Origin: a bacterium
GTDB lineage: Bacteria; Bacillota; Clostridia; Oscillospirales; Acutalibacteraceae
DNA length: 41,420 nucleotides
Direction: 5' to 3'
NCBI GenBank assembly: GCA_020624805.1
Contig: JAHKVW010000118.1
Location: 1-41,420, forward strand
Part shown: piece by piece, positions 31,698 through 38,653 of the stretch
How the letters are laid out: each line of letters begins with the position of its first letter
Numbering within the stretch: position 1 is the first letter of the stretch
Made by a program: the position numbers and the translations under genes
Notes under the pieces: generated by a model
Told to the model about the DNA's origin: nothing
What the model saw: only the letters and a program-made list of their open reading frames with translations
Database searches by the model: none

Positions 31698-32636
31698 ATG
31701 CTCACATCATTTTTGGACGTCGGCACCCAGGTGCTGGTGCTGTTCATCCTGATCGCGGTCGGCGCGCTGCTGACAAAGCTCGGGATCATCACCGAACAGG
31801 GCTCGCGTTCGATGACGGACGTTGTCCTTTACGCGGTCACTCCGTGTGTCATCATCAACGCGTTCCAGCGTGAGTACCGCCCCGAAATGCTCAGCGGTTT
31901 GCTGATCGCGCTGTTGGCGGCATTTTTATCACTGCTGTTCTCGGTGCTGCTCGCGGAGCTGATCTATCGCAAAACCGAGATCTCCCGCGCGGTGGTATTG
32001 AAATTCGCACTGGTGTTTTCCAACTGCGGTTTTATGGCGCTGCCGCTGCAGCAGGCGATCCTAGGCGACGACGGTGTGTTTTACGGGGCGGCGTATGTCG
32101 CGATGTTCAATATCTTTATGTGGACGTACGGGCTTTTGACCATGAGCCGCAAGACCGAGTGGCGTTCCGCGCTCAAGGCGATCTGCAACCCCGGAATCAT
32201 CGGTACGGCGATCGGGATCCTCCTCTTTTCGTTTTCCGTGGAATTACCGACGGTGCTTCTCTCGCCGATCAAGATGCTCGCGGCGCTGAACACGCCTGTT
32301 CCCATGCTCGTGATCGGCTACCATCTGATGCGCTCCGACCTCAAGCGCGTGCTGACCGACAAGGGCGCGTATTTCGCGATGACGATGCGCCTGATCGTCA
32401 TCCCGCTGATCGTGATGGGCGTGATGGTCGTCCTGCGTGTTGATCCGACGATCACGACCGCGACGGTGATCGCGGTTAGCTCCCCGGTGGCGGCGTTCAC
32501 CACGATGATGGCGGCAAAATACGGACGCGACACCGAGCTGTCGGCTGGTATCGTCTCCGCGTCGACGCTGTTCTCGCTGATCACCATGCCGCTGGTAGTG
32601 GGGTTGACGCAATATCTGGTACAACTGTCGGTTTAG
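31698..32636 (+). CDS. AEC-family transporter (auxin efflux carrier-like)
   Basis: The 312-residue integral membrane protein has about ten hydrophobic segments in two halves. AEC features are VGALLTKLGIITEQGSR in the first helix and loop, VLYAVTPCVIINAFQ, the LVFSNCGFMALPL region, NPGIIGTAIGILLF between the halves and AVSSPVAAFTTMMA near the end. Bacterial members export or take up small organic acids such as malate; the substrate cannot be told. The start is ATG after GGGGGGAGAG, and it has its own promoter. The WYL regulator follows in the same direction and might control it. Confidence 0.88.
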   Translation: MLTSFLDVGTQVLVLFILIAVGALLTKLGIITEQGSRSMTDVVLYAVTPCVIINAFQREYRPEMLSGLLIALLAAFLSLLFSVLLAELIYRKTEISRAVVLKFALVFSNCGFMALPLQQAILGDDGVFYGAAYVAMFNIFMWTYGLLTMSRKTEWRSALKAICNPGIIGTAIGILLFSFSVELPTVLLSPIKMLAALNTPVPMLVIGYHLMRSDLKRVLTDKGAYFAMTMRLIVIPLIVMGVMVVLRVDPTITTATVIAVSSPVAAFTTMMAAKYGRDTELSAGIVSASTLFSLITMPLVVGLTQYLVQLSV

Positions 32637-32671
32637 TGCGAAGCAGATAGTAATAGAATCGTTTCTGCCAA

Positions 32672-32697
32672 GCGGACGAGCAATGCTCGTCCCTACA
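32672..32697 (+). repeat. Small palindromic repeat, family F, copy 2
   Basis: GGACGAGCAATGCTCGTCC is a perfect inverted repeat, followed by CTACA. It is related to the complement of 28645-28671 and sits in the leader of the WYL gene. Confidence 0.6.
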
Positions 32698-32730
32698 ACA
32701 AGAGGAATTGTATATAGAAAGGAAACCATT

Positions 32731-33738
32731 ATGCCGAAGAATCCCAAGCAAAAGCAAAAGCTGCTTTATATCATGAAATTCTTTTTGGAAAAGACCGACG
32801 AGGAATACGGCGTGACCGTCGCGGATATCATCGACTATCTCGACGATTACGGGATCACCGCCGAGCGCAAGAGCATCTACAGTGATATCGAATGTCTGCG
32901 GGACTTCGGCATGGATATCGTCAAGTCGAAGGTCGGCAAGATCTCGCTGTTCAGTCTGGTATCGCGAGAATTCACGCTTGAGGAGGTCAAGCTGTTGATC
33001 GACGCGGTGCAAAGCTCCAAGTTCATCACGCTCAAAAAGAGCCGCGAGTTGATCCGCAAGATCGAGACCCTCGCCTCCGAGAATCAGGCGAAGGAGCTGC
33101 ACCGACAGGTCATCGTCGCCAACCGCGTCAAGAACTCGAACGAGGAGATCTATCGCAATATCGACAGCATCAACCGCGCCATCAACACAAAGCGCAAGAT
33201 CGGATTCTATTATACGCAGTGGGCGGTATCCCGCACCGGCGCGAAAAAGATCGTCAAGGTGCGCCGCCACGACGGTATGCGCTACCTGCTGACCCCCAAG
33301 GCGCTGACATGGGATGATGAAAACTACTACCTGATCGCCTACGATAAGGAGATGGATAAGCTCAAGCATTTTCGTGTGGACAAGATGGAGTCGATCTCGG
33401 TGGAGGAGGAACGTGCCGACAGCACCAAGGCGGTCGATAAATTCGACCTCGCCGTGTACACCAAGCAGGTGTTCGGCATGTACGGCGGCGACACCGTCAA
33501 CGTCAAGCTGCGTTTCGACGACAGCCTGATCGGCGTGGTGATCGACCGCTTCTCCGACAAGGTCTTTGTCCAGCCGCATAACGACGGCAGCTTTACCATG
33601 AGCGCCGAGGTGATGCTCTCGCCGCAGTTCTACGGATGGCTGTTCTCCTTCGGCGACAAGGTGAAGATCATCTCGCCCAAGTCCGCCGTCAAGGGCTTTG
33701 CTGAGTGGCTCGACAGCGTCAAAGCGCAGTATGAGTGA
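32731..33738 (+). CDS. WYL-domain transcriptional regulator
   Basis: The 335-residue protein has an N-terminal helix-turn-helix (YGVTVADIIDYLDDYGIT, then RKSIYSDIECLRDFG) like other DeoR/HTH_11-WYL regulators. A WYL domain follows, with RYLLTPKALTWDDENYYL and KHFRVDKMESISV, then a C-terminal WCX-like extension. WYL regulators sense nucleotides or oligonucleotides and often control defence or DNA-damage genes; no such genes are next to it. I chose the ATG at 32731, after GAAAGGAAAC, over an in-frame ATG at 32683 that reads through a palindromic repeat. Its target may be the upstream AEC transporter or itself. Confidence 0.9.
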   Translation: MPKNPKQKQKLLYIMKFFLEKTDEEYGVTVADIIDYLDDYGITAERKSIYSDIECLRDFGMDIVKSKVGKISLFSLVSREFTLEEVKLLIDAVQSSKFITLKKSRELIRKIETLASENQAKELHRQVIVANRVKNSNEEIYRNIDSINRAINTKRKIGFYYTQWAVSRTGAKKIVKVRRHDGMRYLLTPKALTWDDENYYLIAYDKEMDKLKHFRVDKMESISVEEERADSTKAVDKFDLAVYTKQVFGMYGGDTVNVKLRFDDSLIGVVIDRFSDKVFVQPHNDGSFTMSAEVMLSPQFYGWLFSFGDKVKIISPKSAVKGFAEWLDSVKAQYE

Positions 33739-33744
33739 TCCGTT

Positions 33745-33794
33745 GCCTCCCTTTGGTAAAGGGAGGTGCTGAACGTAAGTGAAGCGGAGGGATT
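33745..33794 (-). repeat. Interspersed repeat, family B, copy 2
   Basis: Inverted copy of 3250-3298: GCCTCCCTTTGGTAAAGGGAGG at the left and GCGGAGGGATT at the right. It starts a few bases after the WYL stop codon. Confidence 0.8.
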
Positions 33795-33841
33795 GTTATA
33801 TTGTTTGAACGTAGTGAGTAAACATTGAATAGGATCGTGAT

Positions 33842-33877
33842 ATCGCAGTATGCCGCCTTGGTGTACTGCGATTTTTT
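33842..33877 (+). terminator. Terminator of the WYL gene
   Basis: ATCGCAGTA pairs with TACTGCGAT around a 13-base loop, followed by six T. Confidence 0.85.
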
Positions 33878-33968
33878 AGTGGTTAGTGGTTAGTGGTTAG
33901 TGGTTAGGGGTTAGTGGTTAGGGGTTAGTGGTCAGTGGTCAGTGGTCAGTGGTTAGTGGTTAGTGGTC
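33877..33968 (+). repeat. Heptamer tandem repeat (TTAGTGG/TCAGTGG), array 2
   Basis: About twelve degenerate 7-bp units, including TTAGGGG variants, begin at the T-run of the WYL terminator. It matches array 1 at 28512-28569 in unit, orientation and position relative to a terminator. Confidence 0.88.
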
Positions 33969-34077
33969 GGGTGCGAAAGCCAATAGTAGGTATTACTTGC
34001 GTTTACTTTTACAATTAACGAAAGGGGGCACGCCCCCAGAGTCCCGTTTATGGGCATTATGTTCTGTTATCATAGGA

Positions 34078-34163
34078 GCACGGGGAGATGATCTCCGATC
34101 CGAACGGTTGATGAATAATATTATTATTCCGCTGTTCGGAAAGCTTTGGGGATGATCCCCGTG
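34078..34163 (+). repeat. Imperfect 86-bp palindrome
   Basis: CACGGGGA pairs with TCCCCGTG and, inside it, TCCGAAC pairs with GTTCGGA around an AATAATATTATTATT centre. It could be a solitary repeat or a structured RNA. No coding sequence is seen between 33968 and 34381. Confidence 0.5.
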
Positions 34164-34226
34164 ACAGGATGTGAAAGGTATGTTGAATTTTTGTATTTTT
34201 GTGTTTCTTTTTTGCGCGGTTTGTGC

Positions 34227-34232
34227 TATTAT
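34227..34232 (+). promoter_or_regulatory. Possible maf promoter (extended -10)
   Basis: TATTAT with an upstream TGC extended element; the -35 region is poor. It would give a leader of about 145 bases containing the nested hairpin at 34293-34349. Confidence 0.35.
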
Positions 34233-34292
34233 TAAAAAGATGGTACAAAAGCAGGAGTTTTTTACCGTCTATCAACGCAACAAACGCAGATA

Positions 34293-34349
34293 AGCCGCTT
34301 GCTCCTCGTGATCCCGCGCTCGTGAGCGAGTCATGAGCTTTAGCGGATA
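34293..34349 (+). other. Nested hairpin in the maf leader
   Basis: The outer CCGCT pairs with AGCGG, the middle GCTC...TGA pairs with TCA.GAGC, and the inner CGCTCgtGAGCG is perfect. I recognise no riboswitch or T-box signature. Confidence 0.4.
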
Positions 34350-34381
34350 GGACAGGCTGTCTGCGATCATTGAGGAGAGCT

Positions 34382-34954
34382 ATGAGCAGATTTATTTTAG
34401 CGTCACAATCGCCGCGTCGTCAGGAGCTGATCGGAAATATTCTGTCGGATTATGACGTCATCGTGTCCGATGTGGAGGAGAAGCTTCCCGACGGTATCGC
34501 GCCCGAGGAGGTTCCCGCGTATCTGGCGGGAGTCAAGGCACGGGCTGTCGCCGAAGAGCACCCCGACGACGTCGTGATCGGCGCCGACACGGTGGTGATC
34601 CTTGACGGTCAGGTGTTGGGCAAGCCCAAGGATGAGGACGACGCTTTTCAGATGCTCCGTGCTCTGTCGGGCAAGGCGCATACGGTGATCACCGGCTGCG
34701 CGATCATACACAACGGCAGGATGACGACCTTTGCCGACCATACGCGTGTGGAGTTTTATCCTCTCAGCGATCGGGAAATTTTGGATTATATCGCTACCGG
34801 CGAGCCTTTTGACAAGGCGGGCGCTTACGGTATCCAAGGGCGCGGCTGTGTCCTCGTCAAGCGCATCGAGGGCGATTTCTTCAATGTTATGGGGCTTCCC
34901 GTCGCTCGACTCAAGCGCGAGATGGAACGCGAGGGAGCGTTACCGAAGTTGTAA
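34382..34954 (+). CDS. maf: Maf-family nucleoside triphosphate pyrophosphatase
   Basis: Maf proteins hydrolyse dTTP/UTP or modified nucleotides to monophosphates and are linked to septum control in B. subtilis. The 190-residue product has the N-terminal LASQSPRRQELI, EEVPAYLAGVKARAVA, VIGADTVVILDGQVLGKPKD, and the C-terminal AYGIQGRGCVLVKRIEGDFF and NVMGLPVARL motifs, all standard. I chose the ATG at 34382, with GAGGAG upstream, over an in-frame TTG at 34370. The lipid kinase gene starts 15 bases after its stop, so they form an operon. Confidence 0.95.
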   Translation: MSRFILASQSPRRQELIGNILSDYDVIVSDVEEKLPDGIAPEEVPAYLAGVKARAVAEEHPDDVVIGADTVVILDGQVLGKPKDEDDAFQMLRALSGKAHTVITGCAIIHNGRMTTFADHTRVEFYPLSDREILDYIATGEPFDKAGAYGIQGRGCVLVKRIEGDFFNVMGLPVARLKREMEREGALPKL

Positions 34955-34969
34955 AAAGGGAGAAACGAT

Positions 34970-35875
34970 ATGACACATCTGTTTATCCTCAATTCCTTTG
35001 CCGGCACATTTGACGCGACGCCCGAGATCAAGGCGCAGATCGAAGCCTTGGCAATTCCCAATGCGGTGATCGAGTATACGCAAAAGGCGGGTGACGCGGA
35101 GGCTATCGCGCGCCGCTATGCCGAAAAGGGCGACGCGCTGCGCGTCTATGCCTGCGGCGGCGACGGCACGGCGAATGAAGCGCTGCACGGACTGATGGGC
35201 TTTGAGAACGTCGCGCTCGGCGTGATCCCGATCGGTACCGGAAACGATTATGTGCGTTCCCTTCCGGGAGGAACCGCGGATTACTGCAATGTCGATAAAA
35301 TGGTGCGCGGCACGACAAAGCGCGTTGATCTGCTCAAATGCGAGGACAGATACGCGCTCAATGTCGTATCCGTCGGCTATGACTGCGAGGTCGCCGACCG
35401 CGCGCAGAAGAATAAACGACTGCCGCTGATGTCGGGACCGCTCGCGTATAAGCTCGCCATCGTGCAGTGCCTTTTGACAAAAAGAAAACATACCTTCACA
35501 CCCTATGCCGACGGCAAGAGGATCCCCGTAGCCCGGGGCTTCAAGAGCCAGATGCTTGCCGTAGCCGCTAAGGGCAAGTATTACGGCGGCGGTATCAAGG
35601 CGACCCCTTATGCCGAGCTCGACGACGGTCTGATCGACTTTATGGCGATCCCGACCGTTCCGATCAGCTACTTTGCGTGGATGTTCGGCGCCTTCGCCCG
35701 CGGCGAGCATATCGACCATCCCAAGGGCAAGACCTTTATTCTGCATCAAAAGTGCAAGACCCTGAAGCTCGACAACCACGGCGAGATCAAGATCGGTATC
35801 GACGGGGAGATGTTCGTGATGAAGGACCCCGAGATCACGGTGGTTCCGCACGCGTTCGATATCATTATTCCATGA
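34970..35875 (+). CDS. Diacylglycerol kinase-family lipid kinase
   Basis: The 301-residue protein belongs to the DAGK/YegS/sphingosine kinase superfamily. It has the nucleotide-binding GGDGT (63-67, CGGDGTANEALHG) and IPIGTGNDYVRSL (GTGND 89-93) motifs, and a C-terminal beta domain ending with GEIKIGIDGEMF. In Gram-positive bacteria DgkB of this family recycles diacylglycerol left by lipoteichoic acid synthesis, but some members act on other lipids. The start is ATG after AAGGGAG, 15 bases behind maf. Whether it works with the SGNH and GT2 genes that follow is unknown; they have a separate promoter. Confidence 0.88.
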   Translation: MTHLFILNSFAGTFDATPEIKAQIEALAIPNAVIEYTQKAGDAEAIARRYAEKGDALRVYACGGDGTANEALHGLMGFENVALGVIPIGTGNDYVRSLPGGTADYCNVDKMVRGTTKRVDLLKCEDRYALNVVSVGYDCEVADRAQKNKRLPLMSGPLAYKLAIVQCLLTKRKHTFTPYADGKRIPVARGFKSQMLAVAAKGKYYGGGIKATPYAELDDGLIDFMAIPTVPISYFAWMFGAFARGEHIDHPKGKTFILHQKCKTLKLDNHGEIKIGIDGEMFVMKDPEITVVPHAFDIIIP

Positions 35876-35924
35876 TCGTCATTGCGGGGCGGTGTTGAAA
35901 ACGCCGCCGTGGCAATCTCAACCG
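35876..35924 (-). repeat. Interspersed palindromic repeat, family A, copy 4
   Basis: Inverted relative to the other copies: TCGTCATTGCGGGGCGG to GGCAATCTCAACCG, with a central GGCGGTGTTGAAAACGCCGCC. It begins immediately after the lipid-kinase stop codon. Confidence 0.8.
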
Positions 35925-35935
35925 ATTATTTTCGG

Positions 35936-35964
35936 TTGACGAATGGGATATTTTGATTTATACT
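35936..35964 (+). promoter_or_regulatory. Promoter of the SGNH-GT2 operon
   Basis: TTGACG (35936-35941), 17 bp, TATACT (35959-35964). Each box is five of six to consensus. The leader is about 58 bases. Confidence 0.75.
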
Positions 35965-36028
35965 AATATTCTGTTAATTGTTTGGTTATTACGCTGTACT
36001 CTGTGCAGATCATAAACAGGATTCAGAT

Positions 36029-37255
36029 ATGAGAAAGATGCAATTCAAGAGGATCGGACTGACGGTTTTGATCCTCGCGCTGCTGACGATGCTGATCGTC
36101 GGCACATCGGTGGTCAGTGCGATCGCGAAGAACACGACTGACAGGTCGGGCGCTTCCGACGCCGTGTCCTCCCGTGAAAAAGAGAATACCATTCTGCTGA
36201 ACAGCTATATGTCCAACGCGGTGAACAACCGTTCAAAATGGTTGTATGACCTGATGACCGCGTCGGGATTGATGCAGCCGGGCAACAGCAGCAACGGAGC
36301 GGCGATCTTTCAAAAGGCCTATGAGGTCGGTCTGATCGGCGCTTATACCGAGGATGATATCTATCTGCCGCTGAACCGCCTGTTCGTCGCGCAGACGACG
36401 GTCAAGGCGCTTCACTATCCCGAGCGGACGGTGGGCGAGCTGTCTGACGTATCGGCAGATCAGAAGAGCGTGATGGGCACGATGGCGTATTACGGCTATT
36501 TTCTGCCCGACGATAAGGATATGGTCTATCCCGAGGCGACGGTCTCCGCCAAGGAGTATGAGATGCTCCGAACGGAATTGAACCGATATAAGATGCTCAA
36601 AGGGAAACGGCTCCTTGCGTTCGGCGACAGCATCATGTACGGCAGCGGCAACAATGACGAGGGCATCGCCGATATGATTGCGGTAAAGTATGCGATGACG
36701 GCACTCGACTATTCCGTACCGGGCGCGTCCTTTGCCGACCGCAGCGAGCATAGCCGTATTAGCAACCAGATCCGTGTAGCTTACGACGATCAGGCGCAGG
36801 CGGATATCATCCTGCTCAACGGCGGCACCAACGATATGGGGCATATGCCGTTCGGTGAGACTGCCGCGGGCTTTGATATGTCCGAGGTAGAGGAATACAG
36901 CTTTTCGGGCGGTATGCAAAAGGCACTGTGGATGCTGAAAGCTTGTTGGAAGGATACTCCGATCATCTATACGCGCGTCCATAATATGGATCTGCTCGAG
37001 GACAGTATCGAACGCCAATACGGCGACAGAGCGTTGGATATCATGGAAAAATGGGGGATCCCGTCGGTGGATCTGTACAACGGTACCACGATGAATACCG
37101 AGAACAAGGCGATCTGTGACCGCTATACCTTTGTGGATGAGCGGTACGGAAATGAGCATGATTCCATTCACCCCAACGCGCTCGGCTACGCGAAGTTCTA
37201 TCTGCCGCCGATCTCCAAGGCGGTGGCGGATCAGTTCAGTGAGGTGTCAAAATGA
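36029..37255 (+). CDS. Membrane-anchored SGNH/GDSL-family hydrolase
   Basis: The 408-residue protein has a short basic N terminus and a membrane anchor (GLTVLILALLTMLIVGTSVV), then an extracytoplasmic region. An uncharacterised segment (to about residue 195) precedes an SGNH domain with LLAFGDSIMYGSG (Ser201), VPGASFAD (Gly block), LLNGGTNDM (Asn block) and the C-terminal DSIHPNALGY with the catalytic Asp/His. SGNH enzymes deacylate or esterify, commonly removing O-acetyl groups from polysaccharides. I chose the ATG at 36029 because an upstream in-frame start at 35978 would lie at or before the transcription start region. It overlaps the glycosyltransferase by four bases (ATGA), so the two are coupled. 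Confidence 0.85.
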   Translation: MRKMQFKRIGLTVLILALLTMLIVGTSVVSAIAKNTTDRSGASDAVSSREKENTILLNSYMSNAVNNRSKWLYDLMTASGLMQPGNSSNGAAIFQKAYEVGLIGAYTEDDIYLPLNRLFVAQTTVKALHYPERTVGELSDVSADQKSVMGTMAYYGYFLPDDKDMVYPEATVSAKEYEMLRTELNRYKMLKGKRLLAFGDSIMYGSGNNDEGIADMIAVKYAMTALDYSVPGASFADRSEHSRISNQIRVAYDDQAQADIILLNGGTNDMGHMPFGETAAGFDMSEVEEYSFSGGMQKALWMLKACWKDTPIIYTRVHNMDLLEDSIERQYGDRALDIMEKWGIPSVDLYNGTTMNTENKAICDRYTFVDERYGNEHDSIHPNALGYAKFYLPPISKAVADQFSEVSK

Positions 37256-38196
37256 CGAAATTATATATCGCGGTACCCTGCTATAATGAAGAAGAGGTAC
37301 TGCCCGACAGCGCCGAAAAGCTGCGCGCAAAGCTGCGCCGGATGATGGACAGCGGTTTGATCGGCAGCGACAGCCACATCGTGTTCATCGACGACGGCAG
37401 TCGGGATAAAACATGGGAGCTGATCACACAGCTGCACGACAGCGACAGCATTTTCAGCGGGATCAAGCTCAGCCGCAACCGCGGACACCAGAACGCCTTG
37501 ATGTGCGGGCTGATGACCTTGAAGGATGAGGCGGACGCGGTGATCTCCATCGACGCCGATCTGCAGGATGACATCGAGGTCTTTGACAAGATGGTCGAAA
37601 AATACCGCGACGGCTGTGATGTGGTCTACGGCGTGCGCAGTAAGCGCGAGACCGATACCTTCTTCAAGCGGTTCACTGCCGAGGGCTATTACAAGGTGCT
37701 CGACAAGATGGGCGCGAAGGTCATCTTCAACCACGCCGATTTTCGCCTGATGAGCGCCCGTGCTTTACAGGCGTTCGCCGAGTTTAAGGAAACGAACCTG
37801 TTCCTGCGTGGCATGGTGCCGATGGTGGGCTACAAAAGCGACATCGTGACCTATGAGAGGTCGGAGCGACTTGCGGGTGAGAGCAAATATCCGCTCAAAA
37901 AGATGCTGGCGCTCGCGTGGGAGGGCATCACCTCGCTGTCCACCAAGCCGATCAAGATGATCACCCGGCTGGGGCTGATCATCTTTCTGATCAGTATCGT
38001 GATGCTGATCTATACGCTGGTGCGCTTCTTCATGGGCGCGACCGAGAACGGCTGGGCGTCGCTGGCGGTGTCGATCTGGGCGATTGGCGGACTGCAAATG
38101 ATGGCGATCGGTATCATCGGCGAATACATCGGAAAAATCTATCTTGAAGCAAAACGCCGTCCGCGCTATATCGTAGAAGAATATCTGCACGACTAA
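37252..38196 (+). CDS. GtrB/DPM1-like polyprenyl-phosphate glycosyltransferase (GT2)
   Basis: The 314-residue protein has a GT2 domain with AVPCYNEEEVLP at the N terminus, FIDDGS (47-50), SIDADLQDD (DAD 101-103) and ADFRLMS. Two C-terminal membrane helices (about 238-285) and a basic YLEAKRRPRYIVEEY tail follow. This is the layout of GtrB, which transfers glucose or another sugar from a nucleotide sugar to undecaprenyl phosphate for later use outside the cell. A GtrA-type flippase is not encoded next to it. It is coupled to the SGNH hydrolase gene, suggesting a shared role in decorating a surface polymer (inference). Confidence 0.92.
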   Translation: MTKLYIAVPCYNEEEVLPDSAEKLRAKLRRMMDSGLIGSDSHIVFIDDGSRDKTWELITQLHDSDSIFSGIKLSRNRGHQNALMCGLMTLKDEADAVISIDADLQDDIEVFDKMVEKYRDGCDVVYGVRSKRETDTFFKRFTAEGYYKVLDKMGAKVIFNHADFRLMSARALQAFAEFKETNLFLRGMVPMVGYKSDIVTYERSERLAGESKYPLKKMLALAWEGITSLSTKPIKMITRLGLIIFLISIVMLIYTLVRFFMGATENGWASLAVSIWAIGGLQMMAIGIIGEYIGKIYLEAKRRPRYIVEEYLHD

Positions 38197-38210
38197 GTGC
38201 TTGGATAAAG

Positions 38211-38244
38211 AAAAAGCTGACCTTTTCGGGTCAGCTTTTCTTTT
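38211..38244 (+). terminator. Terminator of the SGNH-GT2 operon
   Basis: AAAAGCTGACC pairs with GGTCAGCTTTT across a six-base loop, followed by CTTTT. Confidence 0.92.
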
Positions 38245-38261
38245 GTAGATATATGGATGAT

Positions 38262-38596
38262 TGTCATTCTGAGTGGATTCATCTGACGTAGGGCACAAAA
38301 CTCAATATGCCCCCTCTGACGAGGGGGCAGCCGAACGACAATTTGATAGGAACTATTGCGCAAAATCGGCAGGGGAGAGATAACGAAACAACATTGTTAC
38401 GAATCGGTTTTTGACTTAAGCCGCCACAGAATTATCGTTGCAAACATTATTGAGTCAGCCGTTTCAAAGCAACTGTTACGCTGCGTTATCTCTCCCCCGC
38501 AGGTTAACGGATATTCTTTGACATCAAGTCATCTTGCTGCCCCCTCGTCAGAGGGGGCATAATATGTTGTGACACCCGTGTCCGCTCAGGATGACA
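38262..38596. repeat. MITE-like element with nested terminal inverted repeats, family E
   Basis: Three nested inverted repeats are visible. The outermost is GTCATTCTGAGTGGA (38263 on) against TCCGCTCAGGATGAC. The middle is ATGCCCCCTCTGACGAGGGG (about 38308) against CCCCTCGTCAGAGGGGGCAT (about 38540). The inner is GGGGAGAGATAACG against CGTTATCTCTCCCC. There is no transposase; a 68-codon frame within is spurious. It separates the SGNH-GT2 operon from the convergent CHAP-dockerin operon and fills almost all of the 457-bp gap. Confidence 0.82.
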
Positions 38597-38653
38597 GTAT
38601 TTGAGGGACTATCGCGCTAAATACGACAGCCCCTTCTTTTATCGGTATTCCGA

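Noticed and set aside
38356-38562. 68-codon frame inside the MITE-like element
   Set aside because: It lies wholly within the nested inverted repeats, with no ribosome binding site and no resemblance to a transposase.
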